From positions 1 to 54,130 of the forward strand of contig NZ_JOEY01000076.1 of assembly GCF_000718165.1 (NCBI RefSeq): 54,130 nt of DNA, written 5' to 3'. The notes beneath the pieces were generated by a model. That model did not search any database. It was not told where the DNA came from and saw only the letters and a list, made by a program, of their open reading frames with translations. The stretch comes from Streptomyces fulvoviolaceus (lineage in GTDB: Bacteria > Actinomycetota > Actinomycetes > Streptomycetales > Streptomycetaceae). Below, piece by piece: positions 1 to 7,689 of this stretch (within the stretch, counting starts at the first letter, position 1; each line of letters begins with the position of its first letter). A program made the translations under genes and the position numbers.

Positions 1-79
1 CCTCGATCCTGCCGTGCAGCAGGGAGAGCGCGCACCAGCCCTGGGCGAGCGCGGTGAGTGCGGGGTCTGTGGCGGTCAT
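1..79 (-). CDS. MarR-family regulator, N-terminal fragment (runs off the window)
   Basis: Only the first 26 codons are inside the window, starting at the ATG on positions 79-77 and reading off the left edge. The visible start (MTATDPALTALAQGWCALSL) has the look of the first helix of small MarR-type winged-helix regulators, where an Ala/Leu-rich helix leads to the dimerisation region. No DNA-binding helix is visible, so this is a family guess from the N-terminal style alone. It is transcribed away from the 2H phosphoesterase gene at 173. Confidence 0.4.
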   Translation of the reverse strand, partial: MTATDPALTALAQGWCALSLLHGRIE

Positions 80-172
80 GGGGCCTGCTTCCTCCGTCCC
101 GAAGTGGCTGGCATCCAGGATAGGGCACCTTTGAAATAGTCAGCTGGAGCATGTAAGGCGCGTGCGCAAGGG

Positions 173-733
173 ATGTCGCTGTGTTACACACATGCGGTGA
201 CGGAAGACTCCAGCGGATTCCAGGCAGGACAGTCGGGCCTCGTCGTCAGGATCCCCGAGGCCGAACCGGCGGTCCGGACATGGCGCGACGGCCTCGACCC
301 CGCGGCCCGAGCCGGTGTCCCGGCCCATGTGACCGTGCTCTTCCCCTTCCTGCACGCGTCCCTCATCGACGACGACGCGTGCGCCGCCCTCGCCGAGACG
401 GTCGGGCGGCACGAGTCCTTCGAGGTCCGCTTCGAGAGCTGCGGACGGTTTCCCGGGGTGCTGTACCTCGCCCCCGTCCCGGACGTGCCGTTCCGCCGGC
501 TCACCGAGGCGGTCGTCGGCCGGTGGCCGCAAACCCCGCCGTACGGCGGCAAGTTCGGCGCCGGAATCGTCCCGCATCTGACCGTCGCGCAGGGGCAGGA
601 CGACACCGTCCTGGACGAGGCGGAGGCGGGTCTTCGCCCCGGTCTGCCCTTCACGGCCCGGGTGTCGTCGGTCGATCTCGTGGTCTTCGACGGCGCCGAG
701 TGGGGGCAGCGGGCGTCCTTCGCACTCCGGTAG
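173..733 (+). CDS. 2'-5' RNA ligase / 2H phosphoesterase family protein
   Basis: A 186-residue protein with the two His-x-Thr signatures that define the 2H phosphoesterase fold: HVTVLFPF near residue 52 and HLTVAQG near residue 134. Members cleave or ligate 2'-5' phosphodiester or cyclic phosphate bonds in RNA or nucleotides; the substrate of this cytosolic Streptomyces type is unknown. The length fits the single-domain family. The start is uncertain: the ATG at 173 has a purine-rich AAGGG directly abutting it, and the in-frame GTG at 197 has no obvious ribosome site, so leaderless translation is possible. It stands alone, with a 116-base gap before the next gene. Confidence 0.75.
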   Translation: MSLCYTHAVTEDSSGFQAGQSGLVVRIPEAEPAVRTWRDGLDPAARAGVPAHVTVLFPFLHASLIDDDACAALAETVGRHESFEVRFESCGRFPGVLYLAPVPDVPFRRLTEAVVGRWPQTPPYGGKFGAGIVPHLTVAQGQDDTVLDEAEAGLRPGLPFTARVSSVDLVVFDGAEWGQRASFALR

Positions 734-849
734 CGAGCCGGTACCGTCCGCGGCCCCGAAAACCCCATGGCCGGTGCACTTGTCCCGCCGGTATCGTCCG
801 CACTCCCGATCGGCCGCACCCGGCGGCCGCCCCTGCAGAGAGTGGTCCC

Positions 850-1203
850 ATGCCCGGCCCGCGACCGACGACGACCCTGTGGCGCCCCAGCGGACCTAAG
901 GAGCTGGACCTGGTCCGGGAGCTCAACTGGCGTGCCTGGCCGCCCCGGTTGCCCGAGCAGACGATCTTCTACCCGGTGCTCAACGAGGACTACGCCATCA
1001 AGATCGCGCGGGACTGGAACGTCAAGCACGACGGCGCCGGTTTCGTCACCCGTTTCGAGATCGACACGGAGTTCGTGAGCCGATACCCCGTACAGCAGGC
1101 GGGCGGGCGGACGATCCTCGAACTGTGGGTACCCGCCGAGGAGCTCGACGAGTTCAACGCCCACCTCGTCGGCGAGATCCAGGTGGTGCACGAGTTCCGC
1201 TGA
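850..1203 (+). CDS. Conserved small protein often labelled 'ADP-ribosylation/crystallin J1'
   Basis: A 117-residue soluble protein. Its features (TTLWRPSGPKEL at the start, the segment FYPVLNEDYAIKIARDWN, and a C-terminal TILELWVPAEELDEFN) match a compact protein that recurs in Streptomyces under the name ADP-ribosylation/crystallin J1. That label is historical: no ADP-ribosylglycohydrolase active site (paired Asp motifs) can be seen here, so I would not assign the activity. The ATG at 850 was chosen because upstream in-frame codons do not resemble the family. It faces the PucR-like gene tail to tail, 20 bases apart. Confidence 0.6.
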   Translation: MPGPRPTTTLWRPSGPKELDLVRELNWRAWPPRLPEQTIFYPVLNEDYAIKIARDWNVKHDGAGFVTRFEIDTEFVSRYPVQQAGGRTILELWVPAEELDEFNAHLVGEIQVVHEFR

Positions 1204-1223
1204 CGGTCATGGCCGTACCACTG

Positions 1224-2213
1224 CTACGGCCGTGCCAAGTGCCGCATCGTCAGGGCCAGTTGCAGTCTGAGCCGCCCTTGGGGTGTGCGCAGTGGCCAGC
1301 CCAGCAGGTGCTCGGCGTGGGACAGCCGGTCCTGGAGCGTGGAGTGGTGGACGTTGATCTCGGCGGCGGCCGCGCGCAGGCTCGCCGTCGAGGCGACGGC
1401 GTGCAGCGTGGCCAGCAGCCAGGGCGTGGCCGCACCGGCCGCCTCCAGGGCGTGGACGTCGGGCGGCGGCTCCGTACCCGGCGCGACGAGGTCGGCCAGG
1501 AGGGCGATGCCGCCCAGCTCGTCGGCGTGCACGACGCACTGACCCGGATCCTGCGCGGTGCCCTCCGCCGTGAACCGCAGGGCGGTGCGGGCGGCGGCAC
1601 AGGACCGCGGCAGGTCGAGCACGGGGACGGCGGGGCCCACCCCGACGCGGCCGGCGGGCGCCGCGGCCTCCGGGAGCGCGGGCACGATCCGGGGCCGGCC
1701 GTCGAGCGGGGCCAGGACACGAGCCGGCGCCGCGGGGTCCAGCCCGAGCCGGCGAGCCGCGTGCAGCCGGGCCGGCTCCGGGGCCGTGGCGTCCAGGACC
1801 GTCTCGACCAGTGCGGGATCGTCGACGGGGACACGGCCCCGCGTGCGGTCGAGGACCAGGCGTACGGCGCCGGCGGCGCGCTCCAGGATGACCGCGTCGA
1901 CCACGCTGGGCGCCGCCTCCGCCCGCTCCAGCCACAGGGCCGCCGCGCCGCCGGGCGCCAGCGGTGTGGACGGCCAGGCGGGATCCGGCGGGAGCGTGGA
2001 GTCCCGGCGCGTGCCGTCGGCCTCGACGCGGACATGGACCCGCCGGTCGGTGTCGGTCAGCCGGGCCGGCACCCCGGCCAGCACCGCGGCCCCGCGCACC
2101 AGTGCCTCCAGACCGGCCCGTGCCTCGGACAGGCGGTCGAAGTAGGCGATGACCTGGACGGCGGCACCGGCGTCCGGATCCAGCGCGGTCAGGCGTCCGG
2201 CCAGCTCTTTCAT
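1224..2213 (-). CDS. PucR/CdaR-type helix-turn-helix regulator
   Basis: A 329-residue probable transcription factor. The C-terminal about 55 residues (TASLRAAAAEINVHHSTLQD followed by RLSHAEHLLGWPL) form the PucR C-terminal helix-turn-helix, in which a Ser/Thr-rich recognition helix follows 'VHHSTL'. The preceding 270 residues are Ala/Arg/Pro-rich and resemble the poorly conserved sensory region of CdaR-like proteins; no ligand can be named. The start at 2213 (MKELAGRL) was chosen because the open frame further upstream is low-complexity Arg/Pro sequence. Nothing nearby is clearly its target. The reading frame is intact. Confidence 0.7.
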   Translation of the reverse strand: MKELAGRLTALDPDAGAAVQVIAYFDRLSEARAGLEALVRGAAVLAGVPARLTDTDRRVHVRVEADGTRRDSTLPPDPAWPSTPLAPGGAAALWLERAEAAPSVVDAVILERAAGAVRLVLDRTRGRVPVDDPALVETVLDATAPEPARLHAARRLGLDPAAPARVLAPLDGRPRIVPALPEAAAPAGRVGVGPAVPVLDLPRSCAAARTALRFTAEGTAQDPGQCVVHADELGGIALLADLVAPGTEPPPDVHALEAAGAATPWLLATLHAVASTASLRAAAAEINVHHSTLQDRLSHAEHLLGWPLRTPQGRLRLQLALTMRHLARP

Positions 2214-2703
2214 ACGCCCATGGTGCGCTATGCGGGCGGTTTGGAGGAGTCCTCGGCGATATCCGCCGGACCGGCTGTGAGCGGGGGCCGGTGCGGTTCG
2301 GCGCCCCAAGGGGCGCATTGCGGCTCCGCCGCGCTGGGGGAGAAGCCGAGGGCCGGGCAGCGCCCAGCCGCGCCGGACCTGCGGTCGACCCACCGGACAT
2401 CCAGGGGCATGGCCCGAATGTCCGCGCTTGGGGCGTCCGGGGAGATGGGTGCCGGCGGCGGGGGTGCCGCGCCGCCGCGGCGGCCCCGGATCCCGGTCGG
2501 CCGGAGTCCGCTCCCGGAGCCTCTCGGCGAGGCGGGGCACCTTCTTGACCCGGCCGGTGCGGCAGATCCCGGCGACTGCGCCGCCGCGCGAGCGGCACGG
2601 CGAGCCGGGCTCGGCCGCACACCGGGGGCAGGGGGCCGCTCGACGTCGTCCGCGTCGGCCGGAAAGGAGCGTTTGCGAGAACGCCGTTCCTGCCTCCGTC
2701 GCC
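2214..2703. other. 490-base gap without a recognisable gene; repeat-like hairpin
   Basis: All frames across this stretch give Arg/Pro/Ala-rich translations with no family resemblance, so I call no gene. At 2301-2316 there is a short hairpin (GCGCCCC, two-base loop, GGGGCGC) followed by TTGCGGCTCCGCCGCG. That combination resembles a repeated intergenic sequence seen downstream of many Streptomyces genes, and a related copy occurs at 18034-18157 in this window. It may terminate vanS transcription, which ends at 2704. Confidence 0.5.
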
Positions 2704-3828
2704 TCACGCCCCGGCGCCGCTGCCGGTGTGCGGGGACGCCGCGGGTAGTTCCACAGCGATGTGCATCCCGCCGGCAGAGCGCGGGGTGAGGGTGAGTGTT
2801 CCGTCGTGTGCGAGGGCGATGCTCTTGACGATGGCCAGGCCGAGGCCGACGCCTGCGTGGTCGGTGTGTATGCGCTCGGTGCCGCGCTGGAATGGTTCGG
2901 TGAGTGTTGAGGCCAGCTGTGGGGTGAGCTTTTCGCCAGTGTTTTCGACAGTGAGCACCACAGTCCTGGTGCGGACGCTGGTGTTCACCCACACCGTGCC
3001 CTGTTCGGGCAGGTTGTGGACGATCGCGTTGTGCACGAGGTTTGTGGTCAGCTGAAGCAGGAGTGCCTGCGATCCGATCGTGGGGGCGATGTCGCCGCCG
3101 GTCTCGATGGTGACGCCACGCTTTTCCGCGAGGGGGAGGAGTGTTTCGGTGGCTCCTTCCGCCAGGAGGGACAGGTCGACGTGTTCTCGGGTGAAGGACC
3201 GCTGGTTGGCGCGGCTGAGTAGGAGCAGCGCCTCGGTGAGGTCGATCGCGCGGGTGTTGACGGCGTGGAGGCGGTCGATGATTTCGCCGGTGTCGTGGTT
3301 CGGATCGGTGCGGGCCACGTCGAGAAGTGTCTTCGAGATCGCGAGTGGGGTGCGCAACTCGTGAGAGGCGTTGGCTGCGAATCTCTGCTGTTCGGCGACG
3401 TGTGCTTCGAGCCGTGCCAGCATCGTGTCGAAGGCGTCGGCGAGTTCGCTGAACTCGTCTTTGCGGCCCGGCAGCCGGATGCGGTGGGAGAGTGATCCGC
3501 TCGTGGCCATGCGGGTGGCGTCGGTGATGCGGGTCAGCGGGGCGAGCATCCGGCCGGCGAGGATCCACCCTCCCATGAGGCCGAACACCAGCAGGAACGC
3601 CAGTACTGCGGCCGCCCTCGGAGCGAAAACGTTCAGGAGGACGGACCGGATGGGAAAAACACCATTGAGCTGGTCCTCATCGGCGTTGGTGAGCATCGCG
3701 CGCTCGGGGACGTAACGCAGGAGGAACACCCACACCGCCGCGAGCAGCAAGGCACCGGCAAGCATGAGGAATCCGGCGTAGCTGAGGGTGAGTTTGAGGC
3801 GAACGCTCAACCCAGGTGCCCTATCCAC
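2704..3828 (-). CDS. vanS: VanS-like sensor histidine kinase
   Basis: A 374-residue membrane kinase. Transmembrane helices lie at about residues 16-37 and 71-92 and flank a short extracytoplasmic sensor loop of about 33 residues. A HAMP linker follows (about 93-140), then the H-box FAANASHELRTPLA with phospho-accepting His156, and an ATPase domain with N box (TNLVHNAIVHN) and G box (HAGVGLGLAIV). In Streptomyces coelicolor the homologous kinase detects vancomycin-type glycopeptides and phosphorylates VanR. Overall resemblance to that VanS is high by eye, but the sensor loop differs, so inducer range cannot be read. The GTG start at 3828 overlaps the end of vanR by 8 bases, implying translational coupling. 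Many codons end in G or T, making it less GC-rich than its neighbours. Confidence 0.85.
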   Translation of the reverse strand: MDRAPGLSVRLKLTLSYAGFLMLAGALLLAAVWVFLLRYVPERAMLTNADEDQLNGVFPIRSVLLNVFAPRAAAVLAFLLVFGLMGGWILAGRMLAPLTRITDATRMATSGSLSHRIRLPGRKDEFSELADAFDTMLARLEAHVAEQQRFAANASHELRTPLAISKTLLDVARTDPNHDTGEIIDRLHAVNTRAIDLTEALLLLSRANQRSFTREHVDLSLLAEGATETLLPLAEKRGVTIETGGDIAPTIGSQALLLQLTTNLVHNAIVHNLPEQGTVWVNTSVRTRTVVLTVENTGEKLTPQLASTLTEPFQRGTERIHTDHAGVGLGLAIVKSIALAHDGTLTLTPRSAGGMHIAVELPAASPHTGSGAGA

Positions 3829-4516
3829 GCGCGCCTCCCTCGTGTCCGGCCTCTGGTTGCGTGTCGATGCGGTAGCCGACGCCCGGCACGGTGGCGATGA
3901 GCCAGGGTTCGCCGAGGCGCTTGCGCAGGGCGGAGACCGTGATGCGCACGGCGTTGGTGAACGGATCGGCGTTCTCGTCCCACGCCCGCTCCAGGAGCTC
4001 TTCGGCGCTGACGACACCGCCTTCGGCAGCGGCGAGGACTTCGAGCACGGCGAACTGCTTCCGGGTCAGCGCGACGTAGCGGCCGTCCCGGTAGACCTCT
4101 CTGCGGAACGGGTCCAGCCGCAGGCCTGCGATCTCTCGTACGGGCGGCCTGTTGTGGGCACGTCTGCGGTCGAGTGCTCTGAGCCTGAGCGCCAGTTCTC
4201 GGAGTTCGAAGGGTTTCGTGAGGTAGTCGTCGGCGCCGAGTTCGAACCCGGAGGCCTTGTCGTCAAGACGGTCGGCTGCGGTGAGCATGAGGATGGGCAT
4301 GCCGCTGCCGGACGCGACGATGCGTTTGGCGATCTCGTCACCGGACGGTCCGGGGATGTCGCGGTCGAGGACGGCGATGTCGTAGATGTTGATCCTCAGC
4401 AGTTCCAGAGCGGTGTCGCCGTCACCTGCGAGGTCGGCCGCGATCGCTTCCAGGCGCAGGCCATCGCGGATGGCTTCTGCCAGATAGGGCTCGTCCTCGA
4501 CAATCAGCACACGCAT
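3821..4516 (-). CDS. vanR: VanR-like response regulator (OmpR family)
   Basis: A 231-residue two-component regulator. The receiver domain (1-120) has acidic residues Glu7-Asp8, phospho-acceptor Asp51 in VLDRDIPGPSG, and the conserved Lys in YLTKPFEL. The C-terminal winged helix (about 130-225) includes LTRKQFAVLEVL and VPGVGYRID. The sequence is very close to the VanR of S. coelicolor, which activates glycopeptide resistance genes when phosphorylated by VanS. It heads a vanR-vanS operon and is divergent from the vanY-like gene across an 87-base region with direct repeats that are a plausible VanR site. Its stop codon (3821-3823) lies inside the start of vanS. Confidence 0.88.
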   Translation of the reverse strand: MRVLIVEDEPYLAEAIRDGLRLEAIAADLAGDGDTALELLRINIYDIAVLDRDIPGPSGDEIAKRIVASGSGMPILMLTAADRLDDKASGFELGADDYLTKPFELRELALRLRALDRRRAHNRPPVREIAGLRLDPFRREVYRDGRYVALTRKQFAVLEVLAAAEGGVVSAEELLERAWDENADPFTNAVRITVSALRKRLGEPWLIATVPGVGYRIDTQPEAGHEGGARG

Positions 4517-4538
4517 GCTCTCGAGGCTACGAGTCGGC

Positions 4539-4570
4539 GCATATCGTCGGCATATCGAAAACCGCATACG
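4539..4570. promoter_or_regulatory. Direct repeats between vanR and vanY-like gene, candidate VanR operator
   Basis: GCATATCG occurs at 4539-4546 and again at 4550-4557, exactly 11 bases apart, and a degenerate copy GCATACG follows at 4564-4570. OmpR-family regulators bind tandem half-sites spaced by about one helical turn, so this is the natural place for VanR to bind in the divergent promoter region (4517-4603). The repeat is seen directly; its function is inferred from position and spacing. Confidence 0.55.
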
Positions 4571-4603
4571 TGCCGGCAACACCGCGCTGCCTTGACTGGC
4601 GGC

Positions 4604-5239
4604 ATGACTCGTACCCCACCATCGGCACGGACACCGACCCGCCGGATTCGATGGCTCCTTGCCGTCGGCCTGTTAGCCGTCTTAGCAGTGATCACCACAG
4701 CCCTCGGCTACCAGGTGCAGAAGTCCTCGCCCCCCTCGGCCGCAGCACCCCTGAATTCCTTTCACCTTGAGCGCCGTGGTGCGCTCGGCGAGGCCGACGG
4801 TGCCGTCCCCGACGACGTGACGGTCTTCGACGACGCGATTCCGGCCGTGGCCAACCTCGATCCAGCTCTGCTCAAGGCCCTCCGCCAGGCTGCGACGGCT
4901 GCCGGGGACGACGGAGTCGCCTTCTATGTCACCAGCGGCTGGCGTTCCCCGGCGTACCAGAATCAGCTTCTCGGCAAGGCGGTCGCCGAGTACGGGTCCG
5001 AAGAAGAGGCTGCCCGATGGGTGGCCACCGCGGCGACGTCTCCTCACGTGTCGGGGGACGCGGTCGACATCGGGCACTCCGATGCGACGGCCTGGCTGTC
5101 CGAGCATGGCGCCGAGTACGGGCTGTGCCAGATCTACCGGAACGAACCCTGGCACTACGAACTGCGCCCCGAAGCGATCGATCGTGGTTGCCCGCACATG
5201 TATGCCGACCCCACCCAGGACCCGAGGATGCAGCAGTGA
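4604..5239 (+). CDS. vanY: Membrane-anchored M15 D-alanyl-D-alanine carboxypeptidase, VanY-like
   Basis: A 211-residue protein that would trim the terminal D-Ala from peptidoglycan stem peptides outside the membrane and so remove the glycopeptide target. An N-terminal signal anchor spans about residues 16-36 after a basic RRIR. The zinc M15B motifs are complete: SGWRSPAYQNQLL, SPHVSGDAVDIG (zinc His and Asp) and EPWHYEL (catalytic Glu, zinc His). Codons 24 and 27, both inside the anchor, are TTA (4673-4675 and 4682-4684), the rare leucine codon read by the bldA tRNA in Streptomyces. No Shine-Dalgarno sequence precedes the ATG, so the mRNA may be leaderless. The vanJ-like gene follows directly. 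Confidence 0.85.
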   Translation: MTRTPPSARTPTRRIRWLLAVGLLAVLAVITTALGYQVQKSSPPSAAAPLNSFHLERRGALGEADGAVPDDVTVFDDAIPAVANLDPALLKALRQAATAAGDDGVAFYVTSGWRSPAYQNQLLGKAVAEYGSEEEAARWVATAATSPHVSGDAVDIGHSDATAWLSEHGAEYGLCQIYRNEPWHYELRPEAIDRGCPHMYADPTQDPRMQQ

Positions 5240-5262
5240 CCGGCAGTGAGCGAGGACGGACG

Positions 5263-6342
5263 ATGACGCAGGTGGACACGGCGGAGACCGGACAGGACGA
5301 CGCCGACCGCGACGATACCGGCGCCGGGACCTGGCACGCGCCCATCCACCGGGCGATCCGCCTCGCCTCCCGGCCGGGGCCCTGGAAGCGCGGCCTGGTG
5401 CTCGCGGCGCTGGCGCTGCTCCTTGGCCTGCTCATGCTGCTGCACGCGAAGATCCCGAACCGGATCGGGAACATCGGCAGCCTGGTGGAGACCCTCCTGC
5501 CCTGGTTCGGCCTGTTCGTCCCGGTGCTGCTGGCCGGGGCGCTCTGGCGCCGCTCCGCCTCCGCGGTGGCCGCGCTGCTGCTGCCGGTCACGGTGTGGCT
5601 GAACCTCTTCGGCGGGCTGCTCGGCGACAAGTCCCACTCAGGCAGCGACCTCACCGTGGCCGGCCACAACGTCGGCGCCGACAACCCCGACCCGGCCGGC
5701 ACCGCCCGCGACCTGGCCGCCTCCGGTGCGGACGTGCTGGCGCTGGAGGAGATCACCGAGCAGGACCGGGGCACGTACGAGACGGAGCTGGCGAAGACAT
5801 ACCGGTACCACACGGTGCAGGGCACGGTCGGGCTGTGGAGCAAGCTGCCGCTGTCGGACACCCGGCCGGTCGACATCGAGCAGGACGTCGGGCCGCTGGG
5901 GGACACCAAGCCCGCCGAGGTCAAGCTGGCCTACAACCGGGCGCTACGCGCCACGGTGACCACGGACCACGGGCCGCTGGCGGTGTATGTGGCCCACCTC
6001 GGGTCCGTACGCGTGACTCCCAGGACGGGCTTCTGGACGGACAGCCGGGACAGAAACGCGCAGGCGCTCGGCAAGGCCATCGCCGCCGAGCGGAGCAAGC
6101 GGGTGGTGCTGCTCGGCGACCTGAACGGCACCATGGACGACCGCGCTTTCGCCGGCATCACCTCACAGCTGCACTCGGCCCAGGACACGGCCGGGGACGG
6201 CTTCGGCTTCACTTGGCCGGCGAAGTTCCCGGTGGCGCGGATCGACCAGATCCTGGTCAGGGGAGTGGAGCCGGACAGTTCGTGGGTGCTGCCGGCCACC
6301 GGCAGCGACCACCTGCCGGTCGGTGCCGGAATCAGTTGGTGA
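5263..6342 (+). CDS. vanJ: VanJ-like membrane endonuclease/exonuclease/phosphatase-family protein
   Basis: A 359-residue membrane protein: an acidic N-terminus, about three transmembrane helices within residues 45-125, and a C-terminal endonuclease/exonuclease/phosphatase domain. Its motifs are all present: VAGHNVGADN, the metal Glu in VLALEEITEQ, VAHLGS, GDLNG, and the terminal SDHLPVG. In S. coelicolor VanJ confers teicoplanin resistance and is thought to act on lipid-linked intermediates at the membrane. ATG 5263 has GAGG 10 bases upstream. A GTG at 5236 overlaps the vanY stop (GTGA) and is in frame, so a coupled, 9-residue longer product is possible. It is likely co-transcribed with vanY under VanR control. 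Confidence 0.8.
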   Translation: MTQVDTAETGQDDADRDDTGAGTWHAPIHRAIRLASRPGPWKRGLVLAALALLLGLLMLLHAKIPNRIGNIGSLVETLLPWFGLFVPVLLAGALWRRSASAVAALLLPVTVWLNLFGGLLGDKSHSGSDLTVAGHNVGADNPDPAGTARDLAASGADVLALEEITEQDRGTYETELAKTYRYHTVQGTVGLWSKLPLSDTRPVDIEQDVGPLGDTKPAEVKLAYNRALRATVTTDHGPLAVYVAHLGSVRVTPRTGFWTDSRDRNAQALGKAIAAERSKRVVLLGDLNGTMDDRAFAGITSQLHSAQDTAGDGFGFTWPAKFPVARIDQILVRGVEPDSSWVLPATGSDHLPVGAGISW

Positions 6343-6466
6343 ACACCGCGCCTGACGGCGGGGGTGTCCGCCGTCAGGTTCGCAGCTCTCTGCTCTCTGC
6401 ACGGTGCCCTCCGGTAGGTCGACCGCGCGGTGCACGAAGTCGACGACCGTGTCCGGGGCTCAGCGC

Positions 6467-7444
6467 TCAGTTCCCCAGCAGCCTGCGCAGCCACGCCAGT
6501 TGAGCCGCCCGGGCCGCCTGCGAGAGTGCTGCCTGGGGGGCGAAGCCGTCGAAGCCGTGGAAGCCGCCGGGCCACACGTGCAGTTCGGCCACTCCGCCGG
6601 CCTGCCAGATCCGGGAGGCGTAGGCGACGGCCTCGTCCCGGAAGGTCTCCGCGGAGCCCACGTCGAGGAAGGCCGGGGGCAGCCCGGACAGGTCCTCGGC
6701 CCGGGCCGGCGCCGCGTACGCGGACACGTCCGGACCGCCGCGCAGCTCACCGAGCAGCGCCGTCCAGCCGGTCTCGTTGGCCGTACGGTCCCAGACGCCG
6801 AGCCCGGCCATCTGATGGGCGGACGGGGTGTCGTTGCGGTCGTCCAGCATCGGGCACATCAGCAGCTGGCCGACGGGCTGCGGGCCCTTGCGGTCCCGGG
6901 TGAGCAGGGCCAGGGCTGCGGACAGGCCCCCGCCCGCGCTGGCACCCGCGAGGACGATCCGCTCCGGGTCGGCGCCGAGTTCCGCGGCGTGTTCCGCGGT
7001 CCACACGAGTCCCGCGTAGACGTCCTCGATCGCGGCGGGATACCGATGCTCGGGCGCCAGCCGGTACTCCACCGACACCACGACCGCGTCCAGCTCCTTC
7101 GCCCAGGCCAGCGGGCCGTCCACCCCGACCCGGTTGTTGCCGATGACCAGGCCGCCGCCGTGGACGTGGTAGACGACGGGCCGCGCTGTGTCCGCGGGCG
7201 CCGGGGCGGCGGGACGGGCGATCAGCAGCGAGATGTCGGGAGCGCCCTCGGGCCCCGGCACCGACCGGTCCTCGACCTCGAAGAACCCGCCGAGGGTCAG
7301 GTCCAGATCGGCCAGCATCTGGATGCCGGGCCCCTGCCGGACCATGTCGATCTCGTCCAGGGTGAGGCCGGGCGACACCACTTCCTTGATCAGATCGAGG
7401 GCGGCGGCGAGCTCGGGGTCGAACGGGGGCGGGACCTGGGACAT
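6467..7444 (-). CDS. Alpha/beta hydrolase, hormone-sensitive-lipase (family IV) esterase
   Basis: A 325-residue cytosolic esterase. It shows the oxyanion-hole HGGG (in YHVHGGGLVIGN), the nucleophile elbow GASAGG with catalytic Ser, the acid region after FLDVGSAETFRDE, and the catalytic His in PGGFHGFD. The short N-terminal cap and length are normal for bacterial family IV lipases/esterases, which cleave short-chain carboxylic esters. The start at 7444 is preceded by GAGAAG within about 10 bases. The substrate is unknown. It is divergent from the TerC gene, and no operon partner is apparent. Confidence 0.85.
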   Translation of the reverse strand: MSQVPPPFDPELAAALDLIKEVVSPGLTLDEIDMVRQGPGIQMLADLDLTLGGFFEVEDRSVPGPEGAPDISLLIARPAAPAPADTARPVVYHVHGGGLVIGNNRVGVDGPLAWAKELDAVVVSVEYRLAPEHRYPAAIEDVYAGLVWTAEHAAELGADPERIVLAGASAGGGLSAALALLTRDRKGPQPVGQLLMCPMLDDRNDTPSAHQMAGLGVWDRTANETGWTALLGELRGGPDVSAYAAPARAEDLSGLPPAFLDVGSAETFRDEAVAYASRIWQAGGVAELHVWPGGFHGFDGFAPQAALSQAARAAQLAWLRRLLGN

Positions 7445-7513
7445 GGCTTCTCCTGACGCGGGACGCGGCGGCTCGTGGAGCGATGATCCGCGCACAGACG
7501 GCCGTTCGGGATG

Positions 7514-7548
7514 CCGCCGGACGGCGGAACCTGCCCGCCGTCCGGCGG
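7514..7548. terminator. Strong 14-bp hairpin between divergent genes
   Basis: A perfect 14-base stem (7514-7527 with 7535-7548, starting CCGCCGG) encloses a 7-base loop and has no T-tract. It sits in the shared 5' region of the esterase (minus) and TerC gene (plus), so it cannot be a normal end-of-gene terminator. It could act as an attenuator in either leader or separate the two divergent promoters. No known riboswitch sequence was recognised around it. Confidence 0.4.
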
Positions 7549-7689
7549 GTGGTGCCCCCGTCTTCCGCCCCGGCCTGTCGTGACCTGCACTTCCTTGCCA
7601 TGACATGACCTTTTGTTCACCGTCTGTCGGTGGAAAGGATTGCCGATGGTGACAACGCTGTCGAGACCCCCCATGTACCAGGAGCACCC

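Noticed and set aside
1125..2789. A 554-codon plus-strand open frame opposite the PucR-like gene
   Set aside because: Arg/Gly/Pro-rich antisense translation without family resemblance; the minus strand encodes a recognisable helix-turn-helix protein.
7560..7689. Possible yybP-ykoY manganese riboswitch before the TerC gene
   Set aside because: TerC genes often carry this riboswitch, but none of its conserved loop sequence was found; only an unrelated GC hairpin is present at 7514-7548.
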